A DNA stretch of 38,016 bases, taken from positions 1 to 38,016 of the IMG/VR virus record IMGVR_UViG_3300049846_001206; one strand, given 5' to 3'. Source of the DNA: a virus. A model generated the notes under the pieces. That model had not been told where the DNA came from and made no database searches. It saw only the letters and a program-made list of their open reading frames with translations. Made by a program: the position numbers and the translations under genes. Below are positions 6,270 through 12,752 of this stretch, in pieces (within the stretch, counting starts at the first letter, position 1; every line of letters starts with the position of its first letter).

Positions 6270-6349
6270 TTCCTTTTCTCCAGATCCTCCCAGATGAACA
6301 TTATCGGAAAGATAGACAACAGCGCCAAAGCGCAAACGGTGGTAATCAT
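6266..6349 (-). CDS. Tiny membrane peptide (27 aa)
   Basis: ATG at 6349, TGA at 6266. A single hydrophobic span (MITTVCALALLSIFPIMFIW) with a charged tail (EDLEKRK). It is joined at both ends by ATGA overlaps to the primase-like gene and the 71-aa gene, which argues that it is translated. Function unknown. Confidence 0.55.
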   Translation of the reverse strand: MITTVCALALLSIFPIMFIWEDLEKRK

Positions 6350-6915
6350 TTTGCAAGCTCCTTCAGACGCAGACGCTCACCGTTGGCGTCGTAGTGGAAG
6401 AAACCGCTGTTGGAACCTTGCCACATGCGAGTTGGATTCGCAGCGTGTTTATCGGCAAGATTGTTGGACATCGCACGCATCTTCTTGAGCGCACGAGCGC
6501 ATTCGTCGTACGACAGGTTCAGATCGGTTTCAACACGCCACAGCAGACGATAGCTTTGACCGCCCTTGGAGGGATCGTTGCTGAAGGTGTAATAACCGAG
6601 CCAAGGCTTGAGGCCAAGGTACTGGAAATGCTTAGCCATGTCGTTGCCGGACACGGAGCAAACGTCAAAGTCAAGACCGACAAGCGACTGGGTACGCCAG
6701 CAGAGCTTTTCAAACTGCAGGTCCATCAGGTCGCGACCGTTCAGGAGCGCACCGTAGAACGGGCAGCCGAGTTCAGTTACGAGGTGAACGAAATCAACCT
6801 CGGAGACAGCTTCCCAGGGACGCTGAATCATCTTTTCGCGGAGCTTACCATACTCAGCGAGGGTAGCGGGCTTGGCGACGCGAGGATCACCCAGGTGGCA
6901 AACGATTTTCTTCAT
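6346..6915 (-). CDS. Candidate archaeo-eukaryotic-type primase (AEP) domain protein
   Basis: 189 aa, starting MKKIVCHLGD at ATG 6915, which overlaps the upstream TGA (ATGA). An in-frame GTG further up would run through the upstream gene. The arrangement fits small AEP/RepB-type primases: a strand with two acidic residues (GLDFDVCS, D82 and D84), then a serine/lysine-glycine segment before a basic strand (FSNDPSKGGQSYRLLWRV, 111-128), then a C-terminal Asp and proline-arginine-glycine segment (LADKHAANPTRMWQGSNSG). These would form the metal and nucleotide site. No helicase or PriCT domain follows. The assignment is by pattern only. T4-like phages normally use a DnaG-type primase, so a separate role is likely. 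Confidence 0.55.
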   Translation of the reverse strand: MKKIVCHLGDPRVAKPATLAEYGKLREKMIQRPWEAVSEVDFVHLVTELGCPFYGALLNGRDLMDLQFEKLCWRTQSLVGLDFDVCSVSGNDMAKHFQYLGLKPWLGYYTFSNDPSKGGQSYRLLWRVETDLNLSYDECARALKKMRAMSNNLADKHAANPTRMWQGSNSGFFHYDANGERLRLKELAK

Positions 6916-7040
6916 CGTACGTTCAGTTGTTTCTTGAGAGAGTTTAAGGATTGTTTCCGAGCACGCACTTGGCCCTTGCACAGACCCTTGGTCCGCTTGC
7001 GCTTCCCGGAGTTGTGCAACCAGTTCGGTACTCGTTTCAT
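6912..7040 (-). CDS. Small basic protein (42 aa)
   Basis: ATG at 7040, TGA at 6912. The sequence MKRVPNWLHNSGKRKRTKGL and the rest (CKGQVRARKQSLNSLKKQLNVR) carry about 13 Lys/Arg, suggesting nucleic-acid binding. It lies 6 bases after the -10 of module 4, so its mRNA is predicted leaderless, and it is coupled to the primase-like gene by an ATGA overlap. The pairing hints at a shared role, but that is inference. Confidence 0.6.
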   Translation of the reverse strand: MKRVPNWLHNSGKRKRTKGLCKGQVRARKQSLNSLKKQLNVR

Positions 7041-7046
7041 GCTATA

Positions 7047-7113
7047 AGCATAGCTCAAAAGGCGGTCCCCGTAAAGCCGGGAAACCGCCCTAAGAAGGTA
7101 GGGGAAACCCTAC
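7047..7113 (-). promoter_or_regulatory. Intergenic module copy 4
   Basis: Minus strand: GGTAGGGTTTCCCCTACC (here a perfect hairpin), AGGGCGGTTTCCCGG, -35 TTTACG, 17 bases, -10 TATGCT at 7052-7047. The end AGCTATGCTTATAGCATG is identical to copies 1 and 9. Drives the 42-aa and primase-like genes. Confidence 0.7.
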
Positions 7114-7164
7114 CCATCGAAAACAGTCTGTGGGGAGCCCAGCCGGGGCTAGGCACCCTTACCC

Positions 7165-7410
7165 TCACACAGCGGCAGGCTCGGCTGCGGGCTCTGCAGG
7201 GGCCTCTTCAGGGAGGCTCAGGCCGAAGGCTTCCAGGATGTCAGGGTAGCCTGCCTGGGCGATCGCACGGATAAGACCGTCGTCGTCCATCTGACCTACA
7301 GCAGCTTGAACTGCTTCACTATATACACGGATCAGTTCGCGCAGAGGTGCATTTTCTGTAACGCGTGAAATCAGAACGTTTACTACGTCTTCGCGGTTTT
7401 CAATAGCCAT
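7165..7410 (-). CDS. Hypothetical acidic protein (81 aa)
   Basis: Start at ATG 7410 (MAIENREDVVNVLISRVTEN). Several amphipathic helices are followed by a low-complexity alanine/proline/glutamate tail (PEEAPAEPAAEPAAV). The body (RELIRVYSEAVQAAVGQMDD, GLIRAIAQAGYPDILEAFGL) looks like a small helical domain. It is the first gene after tRNA-Ser. I have seen similar small proteins in cyanophages but cannot name a function. Confidence 0.7.
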   Translation of the reverse strand: MAIENREDVVNVLISRVTENAPLRELIRVYSEAVQAAVGQMDDDGLIRAIAQAGYPDILEAFGLSLPEEAPAEPAAEPAAV

Positions 7411-7464
7411 AACAATGAATGTAAAAATTCGCAAACTCTTTGGTTTGCTGGTTTGATGATAGCA

Positions 7465-7492
7465 AGTTACACGTAAAGTAAATCGTGTAACT
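7465..7492 (-). repeat. Perfect 9-bp inverted repeat after tRNA-Ser
   Basis: AGTTACACG and CGTGTAACT flank a 10-base loop just past the 3' end of tRNA-Ser. No T-run follows, so it may be a processing or stability hairpin rather than a terminator. Confidence 0.5.
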
Positions 7493-7495
7493 AAC

Positions 7496-7579
7496 GGAAA
7501 GGGTGGGATTCGAACCCACGGAGGCTTTCACCTCGGCAGTTTTCAAGACTGCAGCCTTAAACCACTCGACCACCTTTCC
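7496..7579 (-). tRNA. tRNA-Ser (UGA)
   Basis: Class II tRNA with acceptor GGAAAGG/CCTTTCC, anticodon stem GCAGT with loop CTTGAAA (anticodon UGA, reads UCA/UCG), a long variable arm, and T-loop TTCGAAT. CCA is not encoded. Confidence 0.93.
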
Positions 7580-7582
7580 AAG

Positions 7583-7665
7583 TAGAAGCGGGGGGACTTG
7601 AACCCCCACGGTCAAAGACCAGCGGATTTTAAGTCCGCTGCGGCTACCGATTACGCCACGCTCCC
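7583..7665 (-). tRNA. tRNA-Leu (UAA)
   Basis: Class II tRNA. Anticodon arm GCGGA-CTTAAAA-TCCGC gives anticodon UAA. The variable arm is GGTCTTTGACC and the T arm GGGGG-TTCAAGT-CCCCC. The acceptor stem has two G-U pairs. Confidence 0.9.
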
Positions 7666-7669
7666 TTGG

Positions 7670-7741
7670 TACCTCTGCTGGGAATTGAACACAGTTCACA
7701 CCGTTATAAGCAGTGGGCCTTAACCAATAGGCGACAGAGGC
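7670..7741 (-). tRNA. tRNA-Ile (UAU)
   Basis: Anticodon arm CACTG-CTTATAA-CGGTG gives anticodon UAU, matching the AUA codon rarely used by GC-rich hosts. Acceptor GCCTCTG/CAGAGGT with a G1-U72 pair. The T-arm includes GTTCAATTC. Confidence 0.85.
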
Positions 7742-7744
7742 ATA

Positions 7745-7818
7745 CACCCCGTGCTGGATTTGAACCAGCGGCCGACCGCTTAGAAGGCGGTTGCTCTAGT
7801 CCGCTGAGCTAACGGGGC
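7745..7818 (-). tRNA. tRNA-Arg (UCU)
   Basis: Acceptor GCCCCGT/ACGGGGT, D arm AGCTCAGCGGACTAGAGC, anticodon loop CTTCTAA (UCU, reads AGA/AGG) and T loop TTCAAAT. All arms pair well. Confidence 0.92.
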
Positions 7819-7833
7819 ACGAACAAAAACAGT

Positions 7834-8109
7834 TTAGCTAGAACTCACTAGCCGGTAAATTGGTCCTATTCGATTCCGAAACATTAGCTCGATCGTTGAA
7901 AGTTCCGGCGATCCTTCAGCTTTTTTGCGTGACTGGAAGTCCTTCCAGAAGATTAACGTCTCAACCATTCCGCCAGGGTTGACTGAGTGCGTCTTGCGCA
8001 AGAAACCAGGCTGGCGTTGAAGCCACGGAAGCCACACTTGGTTGTCTGCGATAATGAAGTCTTCAACAAGAGTGGGAGTTACTTGGAACAGCAAACGTTC
8101 AATCTCCAC
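7834..8109 (-). CDS. Cyanobacterial ABM-like small protein (TIGR03792-type)
   Basis: 91 aa, GTG start at 8109. The pattern MEIERLLFQVTPTLVEDFII ... NQVWLPWLQRQPGFLRKTHS ... VETLIFWKDFQSRK resembles a family of about 100-aa cyanobacterial proteins with a dimeric alpha/beta ferredoxin-like barrel, related to antibiotic-biosynthesis monooxygenases (my recall of TIGR03792). Substrate unknown. Probably host-derived. It is the last gene of the 9836-7834 operon, and four tRNAs follow directly, probably on the same transcript. Confidence 0.65.
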   Translation of the reverse strand: MEIERLLFQVTPTLVEDFIIADNQVWLPWLQRQPGFLRKTHSVNPGGMVETLIFWKDFQSRKKAEGSPELSTIELMFRNRIGPIYRLVSSS

Positions 8110-8362
8110 GTTTCCACTCCTCCCACTTGTCGATGGGGCACCGCATATTCGCCGCAGCAGTCTTCAGGGGCATGAAACAACCGCAAACCTCGCAGGTTTG
8201 ACTGTCGCTGCGATAACGGTCACAGCTCTCACAGATTACCATGCGATCTTTTGCTACGGCGCGAGGGGCAATCGTTGGGTCTTCGAGAAGCCGCTTGGCC
8301 GTGTCTTTGATCGAGGCTGCGAAACTTCGACGACAACAATCCGGATCGTTCACATCCCCCAT
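8099..8362 (-). CDS. Zinc-ribbon protein (87 aa)
   Basis: Two CxxC-type pairs are visible (CESC ... CEVCGC) plus a later cysteine in MRCPIDKW, after an alpha-helical N-terminus (SFAASIKDTAKRLLEDPTIA). This C4-type ribbon ending in 'KxxxxxMRCPxxKW' is seen in many phage hypothetical proteins (recalled). A GGAGG site precedes ATG 8362. Probably binds one structural zinc. Partner unknown. Confidence 0.7.
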   Translation of the reverse strand: MGDVNDPDCCRRSFAASIKDTAKRLLEDPTIAPRAVAKDRMVICESCDRYRSDSQTCEVCGCFMPLKTAAANMRCPIDKWEEWKRGD

Positions 8363-8535
8363 GCTTTCCTCCGCTGGGCGTTTTCAGGGCTGCAATCTTG
8401 AGCGTAACCCATTGGCTGAACTCCTTGCCACTTATCACTGTTGTCGCCGGAAATAAGCGGAAGGGTTTCGTCGTGAGTCAAGTTCTCGTATTCGGTGCCG
8501 TCACGCATAATCACTCGGTAAAGAGGTTCATTCAC
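8350..8535 (-). CDS. Hypothetical protein (61 aa)
   Basis: Begins MNEPLYRVIMRDGTEYENLT, probably a small beta-sheet protein. The start overlaps the upstream stop (ATGA) and the end overlaps the zinc-ribbon gene. Function unknown. Confidence 0.65.
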   Translation of the reverse strand: MNEPLYRVIMRDGTEYENLTHDETLPLISGDNSDKWQGVQPMGYAQDCSPENAQRRKAWGM

Positions 8536-8737
8536 CCACTAAATCCTCAAATCGGTAAACGTAAGCGAATGCCTCAGCGGCTTGGTACGCGAATGAGGCA
8601 GCGGAGCCTAGCGCTCTTTCAAATTGCTTTGGGTCTTCACTCTGCAACGTAACGACGTTTTCCATCTTGAAGTCTTTCACTATGTTGATGTAGACCTCTT
8701 TGGCGACCTCAAGGTGAGCAGCTTGAATCGGATCCAT
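8528..8737 (-). CDS. Hypothetical protein (69 aa)
   Basis: Helical protein beginning MDPIQAAHLEVAKEVYINIV with an alanine-rich second half (ALGSAASFAYQAAEAFAYVY). The TGATG overlap with the upstream gene supports the start. The form resembles many small cyanophage proteins, but no function is known. Confidence 0.65.
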   Translation of the reverse strand: MDPIQAAHLEVAKEVYINIVKDFKMENVVTLQSEDPKQFERALGSAASFAYQAAEAFAYVYRFEDLVGE

Positions 8738-9219
8738 CAGTCCCAGTACGAATGAAGTGTGCGAAGATGCGAGAGTATTATACCGTCCTCGACAGAGCGG
8801 TAAACTGAGGGCAGCTTCCCGTGTTGCTTGTAGTATGCCAGCTCAGAAACAACGGCACGAGTCACGGTGCAATCGGCAACCCACTCACGAAACCAGAAAC
8901 AATCGAACTTTTCAATATACCGCCAAGTGGGATCTTCGTGGGTCCACGCTCTGCCATAACCATCGTACTTACTAGAAAGACTCCAGCCCAGATCGTCGCA
9001 AATCCAGGCATCGTAACGCTCAGGGTCGTCGATAGTGAGGACCTGTTTATACTCTTCGGATCCGCCCTTTGCTTGACACCAGACGAAGTCTTCGCCGGGA
9101 TCGTTTGAACGACTGCATTTGAAAACGCAGTTGACTATCATGTAGGGGACATTGGGCCACGGTTTAGGCGACTCCGATGTACGAAAGTCCACCCGAAGGT
9201 TTGTGATTTGCAAGGTCAT
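8737..9219 (-). CDS. Hypothetical protein (160 aa)
   Basis: Soluble, tryptophan- and aspartate-rich protein beginning MTLQITNLRVDFRTSESPKP. Phrases such as PERYDAWICDDLGWSLSSKY and DCFWFREWVADCTVTRAVVS are distinctive but I cannot link them to a family. There is no signal peptide or membrane span. It lies in an operon of small genes, 22 bases after the previous stop. Function unknown. Confidence 0.7.
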   Translation of the reverse strand: MTLQITNLRVDFRTSESPKPWPNVPYMIVNCVFKCSRSNDPGEDFVWCQAKGGSEEYKQVLTIDDPERYDAWICDDLGWSLSSKYDGYGRAWTHEDPTWRYIEKFDCFWFREWVADCTVTRAVVSELAYYKQHGKLPSVYRSVEDGIILSHLRTLHSYWD

Positions 9220-9241
9220 GGTTTATCTCCCAGAAGAATAA

Positions 9242-9589
9242 TCAGTCATCGAGTTGCTCCAGTGCGCGGCGGATGGTGTCCCAATCAGAATCTTCTTGAT
9301 AATTGCAGGGGAATCCATCTTTAGAAAGCCTTTGTAAGATTTCCAGCGCCTGCTCCTTCAAGCTCGGCGGATTGGGGCGGCGCATTGCAAGCAGCCAATC
9401 AGCTTTGTCCTTGCCGTACATTGTGTGGATGTTGGCTAGACACGCCACCAGTTCCGTATCGGCGCCCCACTGGGCGGCGCGATCAATCATGTAATCTTCG
9501 CGCTCAACGCTAATAACCTTGAACCGCGACTCTGATTGCCATTCACACCGCAGCTCCGGCGGCGGGATGATGGGGTGTTGTTCAGTCAT
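9242..9589 (-). CDS. Picocyanobacterial-type small protein (115 aa)
   Basis: Start chosen at ATG 9589 (MTEQHPIIPPPELRCEW), whose first codons overlap the upstream stop. The opening 'HPIIPPPEL', the middle 'RAAQWGADTELVACLANI' and 'RRPNPPSLKEQALEILQRL' match a very common small-protein layout in marine and freshwater Synechococcus genomes (recalled). It is probably a host-derived or shared accessory gene. Function unknown. Confidence 0.7.
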   Translation of the reverse strand: MTEQHPIIPPPELRCEWQSESRFKVISVEREDYMIDRAAQWGADTELVACLANIHTMYGKDKADWLLAMRRPNPPSLKEQALEILQRLSKDGFPCNYQEDSDWDTIRRALEQLDD

Positions 9590-9836
9590 TGGAACCTTCA
9601 AGAATTGCCTTGAAGAAAGCTAGCCGATCGGGCGTGTAAGTACCGTCCACACCGTAACTAGCGCAGAGCGCAAGGAGCGCCTTGTCGATTCCTCCGATGT
9701 ATTCCCGTGCGAAGGGACCGTACTCGACGTGCTCGAGAAACTGCTGGCGAATGAGGTCTCTGAGGACGGTGAGGTCGGCCTCGTCCACGGTGATGGAGCG
9801 TTCGCGCGGAGCGTAGCCGTAAAAGGTAATTTGCAT
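9582..9836 (-). CDS. Hypothetical protein (84 aa)
   Basis: Begins MQITFYGYAPRERSITVDEA, with a strand followed by helices (DLTVLRDLIRQQFLEHVEYG). It ends EGSND with its stop overlapping the next gene. An overlapping frame at 9620-9871 is proline/serine-rich shadow and was not chosen. Function unknown. Confidence 0.65.
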   Translation of the reverse strand: MQITFYGYAPRERSITVDEADLTVLRDLIRQQFLEHVEYGPFAREYIGGIDKALLALCASYGVDGTYTPDRLAFFKAILEGSND

Positions 9837-9867
9837 TGCGGTAGAAAGTGATGTGGACGGAGTTGGG

Positions 9868-10275
9868 TCACTTGTTCATTTGCAGAGTAGGAACAGGCAT
9901 ACCACCTTCAGTAGGCACATAGATGGTCACATTACCTTTCTGCGAACCTTCTTCGATACCAGTGATATACAGATACTGAAGATACTCACGGTTATCTTTC
10001 AGTGAGTTGCCAATTATTTGGTTTGCTTTAGCAACACCACTAGCACGGATGATTTCAGCATCAGCTAGTTGTTGTGCAGAATCTTTCTTTGCTTGTGCTT
10101 CCAGAACTGCTACCTGGCGAGTGTATTCTGCCTTCTGAAGTTCTGCCTTACCGGCAAGAGATTGTTGCCACACATTATATTGTGGACCACCAATGAATAC
10201 GATGGCAGCAAATACACCTACACCAAGCGCAATAGCAGCAACGGTGGGGTCAATAAATCCGTTTTGAGTTTTCAT
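9868..10275 (-). CDS. Prohibitin/SPFH-tail-like membrane protein (135 aa)
   Basis: An N-terminal anchor (VAAIALGVGVFAAIVFIGGP) is followed by a long alanine/lysine/glutamine coiled coil (AELQKAEYTRQVAVLEAQAK, DSAQQLADAEIIRASGVAKA). The end, YLQYLYITGIEEGSQKGNVT and YVPTEGG, is the typical C-terminal end of prohibitin/stomatin-family proteins. The globular SPFH domain is absent, so it is a tail-only version. Such proteins occur in T4-like cyanophages, and their role at the host membrane is unproven. Confidence 0.75.
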   Translation of the reverse strand: MKTQNGFIDPTVAAIALGVGVFAAIVFIGGPQYNVWQQSLAGKAELQKAEYTRQVAVLEAQAKKDSAQQLADAEIIRASGVAKANQIIGNSLKDNREYLQYLYITGIEEGSQKGNVTIYVPTEGGMPVPTLQMNK

Positions 10276-10278
10276 GGT

Positions 10279-10581
10279 TTAGTGAGTAATAACGACAAGT
10301 TTTTCTTGGGGAATCAGACTCAGAATCTCATTCATCGTGGGAGATTCTTTCTCACCCAGAAACTCTTTACAAATTTCCCCATAGTTTAGTCCAAATTCGT
10401 GAGTGAATACAGGACGACCCAGTGACTTCTCAACTGCTTCGTGAAAGACATCGAAGGGGCAACAAAGTTCTTTTGTGAAAAGTTGAAATTCAGCAATTTC
10501 ACGATAAGACTTTTCTTTCCACCACTCAGTATCATACAATGCAATTGCCTTTTCCGCACCAATAGAATTTTTAGGAGACAT
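10279..10581 (-). CDS. Hypothetical protein (100 aa)
   Basis: Start at ATG 10581 (MSPKNSIGAEKAIALYDTEW) with AGGAG just before it; an in-frame extension would overrun the upstream gene. Soluble, aromatic and acidic, with two cysteines in FTKELCCPFDVFHEAVEKSL. It is 3 bases from the prohibitin-like gene downstream. Function unknown. Confidence 0.7.
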   Translation of the reverse strand: MSPKNSIGAEKAIALYDTEWWKEKSYREIAEFQLFTKELCCPFDVFHEAVEKSLGRPVFTHEFGLNYGEICKEFLGEKESPTMNEILSLIPQEKLVVITH

Positions 10582-10585
10582 ATTT

Positions 10586-11116
10586 TCAGATTGCCTCCGT
10601 AACGATCTTGGCACCCTTGAACTTGGAGCGAGCACCTTTGTTCTTGGTGTCAACGCCGGTCACCACCGCAACTTGCGGCGTGGCGGAACCAGTGTGCAGC
10701 AGAATATCATCTTTCTTCAGAACATCGGGAGTGCCGATGTAATGGGTTTCCTTGCCATTGATAGAGGCGCTGAAGGTGTAAGGCACAACTTCTTCCAGTT
10801 GGTCCTTATCCAGAACGTGGATGGCACCGGTGGTCTTTTCCTCAATCAGATACTTGTTCTGACTGTTGGTACCGATGTGAACGCCGTATGCGGTTTTGCC
10901 GTCAACAGTGAAGGAGTACAGGTTTTTGGTGTCAGTCATTTCAGTTTCTTGTTCGTAGGGTTTCAGGTCGATGCCGTAGGCATGGAAGGATTGGCGAGAG
11001 TCTTGGTAGACGCATTTGTAGTAGCCTTGCATATTGGATTCTTGACGCCAAGCTACTTCTGCGGGTTTTTTGCCGTTTAACTTGGTGACGAGGTCACCGA
11101 TTTGAAATTTCATCAT
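10586..11116 (-). CDS. Hypothetical two-domain protein (176 aa)
   Basis: Starts MMKFQIGDLVTKLNGKKPAE; the first 55 residues look like a small beta-barrel with a weak resemblance to YodC/DUF2158 ('FQIGDxV'). A second part begins about MTDTKNLYSFTVDGKTAYGV and contains strand-rich sequence (LIEEKTTGAIHVLDKDQLEE). A basic tail with KNKGARSKFKGAK follows. An internal Met at the domain boundary could be a second start. Function unknown. Confidence 0.6.
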   Translation of the reverse strand: MMKFQIGDLVTKLNGKKPAEVAWRQESNMQGYYKCVYQDSRQSFHAYGIDLKPYEQETEMTDTKNLYSFTVDGKTAYGVHIGTNSQNKYLIEEKTTGAIHVLDKDQLEEVVPYTFSASINGKETHYIGTPDVLKKDDILLHTGSATPQVAVVTGVDTKNKGARSKFKGAKIVTEAI

Positions 11117-11130
11117 CTTGTTATAGAGGA

Positions 11131-11157
11131 ACAAAGGGGGGGAGATTTATCTCCCCA
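11131..11157 (-). terminator. Intrinsic terminator after the DUF932 gene
   Basis: On the minus strand GGGGAGA and TCTCCCC pair around TAAA and are followed by CCCTTTGTT. It lies between the DUF932 stop (11164) and the next gene (11116). Confidence 0.6.
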
Positions 11158-11163
11158 GTAGGG

Positions 11164-11997
11164 TCACACAGCAGCCAGTTCGGTCAGCACACGCATCGCA
11201 CGCTGGTTGATGCGAGAGCCCTGGCCAAAGTTGGCGTAGTTGAAGCGACCAGCGGCAGACTTCCGCGAGTAGTTGGAAGCGTATTCGGTCACAGCGTTGA
11301 ACGCATCGTAGAAGGTGCGACCCTCGTTACCGCGACCGGTGTAGAACAAACCGTTCAGTTGGGTCACGAAGGAGTCACGCATGGTGCCCACATCCTTCTG
11401 GTAGATGGCTTCCAGAGCGTTACGGAACTGAACCGAGGAGCAAGGCGTAACGGCCAGCTTATCTACGTACTCGGCGTATTTCTTCATCGCACCGTTGACG
11501 TAATCAACCACAGCGGTGGATTCAAGCACACGCTCGTTCACACCGGCCTGGTGGCGATACTTCTCGCTCAGGTCGGAGTAAGCCATTGCGAAAGTGTTTC
11601 CGCAGATCACGCGAGTGGCCGAAGGACCGATCGCAACGCTGGCGTTACCAACGTGACCGTTCAGAAGAGTGATGTAAGCCTTGTAGTTCTCACCGATCAC
11701 TTTGAACTCTTGGTTAACTTGGGCTTGGGCAAAGACCCGAGCACCGTTGTTCAGGTAGCCCATGTTCTCGATGGTGAGCAGACCTTCTTCAACCATCGGG
11801 TTGATCAGTTTGAGCAGGTCGGCATTCTGAACCGTTTCGTAGTTAGGGGAAACGGAACCAAGGCACTTACCGTTGTCATCGCGGACCACGGCAACCTTCT
11901 CGTCCCACTTGATGGGCTGGCCGTCGTTTCCGGTGAAGAACAGGGGACGGTGAGACACGGTCCAGTCGAGGTTGTTGGTGACAGCAAAAGCAGGCAT
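11164..11997 (-). CDS. DUF932 family protein (277 aa)
   Basis: The layout matches DUF932 / phage-plasmid-like proteins: an N-terminal 'WTVSHRPLFF' and 'KVAVVRDDNGKCLGSVSPNY' with 'ETVQNADLLKLINPMVEEGL', a core with 'GARVFAQAQV', 'YITLLNGHVGNASVAIGPSA', and 'TRVICGNTFAMAYS', then a helical C-terminus. Such proteins are common next to replication or recombination genes of phages and plasmids; no activity is established. The promoter is module 5, but here a 32-base leader separates the -10 from the ATG, unlike most other copies. A terminator follows the gene, so it can be a one-gene transcript. Confidence 0.85.
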   Translation of the reverse strand: MPAFAVTNNLDWTVSHRPLFFTGNDGQPIKWDEKVAVVRDDNGKCLGSVSPNYETVQNADLLKLINPMVEEGLLTIENMGYLNNGARVFAQAQVNQEFKVIGENYKAYITLLNGHVGNASVAIGPSATRVICGNTFAMAYSDLSEKYRHQAGVNERVLESTAVVDYVNGAMKKYAEYVDKLAVTPCSSVQFRNALEAIYQKDVGTMRDSFVTQLNGLFYTGRGNEGRTFYDAFNAVTEYASNYSRKSAAGRFNYANFGQGSRINQRAMRVLTELAAV

Positions 11998-12029
11998 GTT
12001 GTTTTCGGAAGTAGTTTCGAACTGTAAGT

Positions 12030-12096
12030 ATTATAGCGGGTTTTGGGGCGGAAGTAAAGCGGGTAAACCGCCCCGGCGAGGTACGGGAAACCGCCC
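12030..12096 (-). promoter_or_regulatory. Intergenic module copy 5
   Basis: Minus strand: GGGCGGTTTCCCGTACC, GGGGCGGTTTACCCGC, -35 TTTACT, 17 bases, -10 TATAAT at 12035-12030. Drives DUF932 with a 32-base leader. Directly abuts the TGA stop of the 70-aa secreted gene (12097). Confidence 0.75.
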
Positions 12097-12309
12097 TCAG
12101 CGCACGCAGTAGTCGCGCGAGCGAGTCCAGCCGATGGGGCAGGTTTGCCCACCGTTGTAAAACACCTGGGCGTCATTCACAGGGACGCAGGCGCCACCGG
12201 AAGCAAACGTTCGGATCGGGCAACCGCCGAACTTCTGCACAGGAGTGTTTTGAGCTAGGGCAACTTGACCGACGATCACAGAGCCGAGGCAAAAGAGAAA
12301 CGCTTTCAT
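12097..12309 (-). CDS. Secreted cysteine-rich small protein (70 aa)
   Basis: Signal peptide MKAFLFCLGSVIVGQVALAQ with a likely cut after ALA or AQ. The mature part has two copies of a short motif: CPIRTFASGGACVP and CPIGWTRSRDYCVR (C-P-I-x-aromatic/Thr ... C-V). Four cysteines could form two disulphides. This motif is seen in small exported cyanobacterial proteins (recalled). ATG 12309 overlaps the upstream stop (ATGA). Probably periplasmic. Role unknown. Confidence 0.7.
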   Translation of the reverse strand: MKAFLFCLGSVIVGQVALAQNTPVQKFGGCPIRTFASGGACVPVNDAQVFYNGGQTCPIGWTRSRDYCVR

Positions 12310-12542
12310 TGAGCTTGATTCAGATCGTTAATGAACAGAAAGGAGAGCCCGGAATCACACGCTTCGGCGAGCTCGAGACCCTCGGCGCGAAGCAACTCGG
12401 CTTCAACGTGATTACCCTGTTGATAAAGGAAATCAACTTGATCAGCCATGTCTTCAAGACGACCCGCAACGAGTGTCTGAAGTTCAATTCCGCGCATGTT
12501 TTCGAATTCGTCGATGAAATAGGAGTGTTCGGTGTGGTTCAC
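12306..12542 (-). CDS. Hypothetical acidic helical protein (78 aa)
   Basis: GTG start at 12542 overlapping the upstream TGA (GTGA). The protein is acidic and helical (QTLVAGRLEDMADQVDFLYQ, GNHVEAELLRAEGLELAEAC) and ends FINDLNQAQ. The helical hairpin resembles a small all-alpha protein. Function unknown. Confidence 0.65.
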   Translation of the reverse strand: MNHTEHSYFIDEFENMRGIELQTLVAGRLEDMADQVDFLYQQGNHVEAELLRAEGLELAEACDSGLSFLFINDLNQAQ

Positions 12543-12679
12543 TGATATTTCTGCTCGAGTTGTTTGATAATCGGTTCAATTTCGCGAGCGCCGTAAGCAG
12601 TCGCGCTGTAGACGCCATCGACGTAGATGTCGTAGCGAGGGCCGAGGTGGGTACGGCGGACCTTGGTCGTGATTTTCAT
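12539..12679 (-). CDS. Small protein (46 aa)
   Basis: Start at ATG 12679 (MKITTKVRRTHLGPRYDIYV), which is 6 bases after the -10 of module 6; any in-frame start further upstream lies in the promoter. It continues 'DGVYSATAYGAREIEPIIKQ' and 'LEQKYQ', giving a beta-hairpin followed by a helix. Predicted leaderless mRNA. Function unknown. Confidence 0.6.
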   Translation of the reverse strand: MKITTKVRRTHLGPRYDIYVDGVYSATAYGAREIEPIIKQLEQKYQ

Positions 12680-12685
12680 ACCTTT

Positions 12686-12752
12686 ATTATGGCTCATTTG
12701 GACGCAGGAGTAAAGGGGGTAAACCGCCCCCTCTAGGTACGGGAAACCGCCC
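12686..12752 (-). promoter_or_regulatory. Intergenic module copy 6
   Basis: Minus strand: GGGCGGTTTCCCGTACC, GGGGGCGGTTTACCCCC (clear GGGGG/CCCCC hairpin) followed by TTTACT as -35, 17 bases, -10 CATAAT at 12691-12686, 6 bases before ATG 12679. Touches the TGA stop at 12753. Confidence 0.75.
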
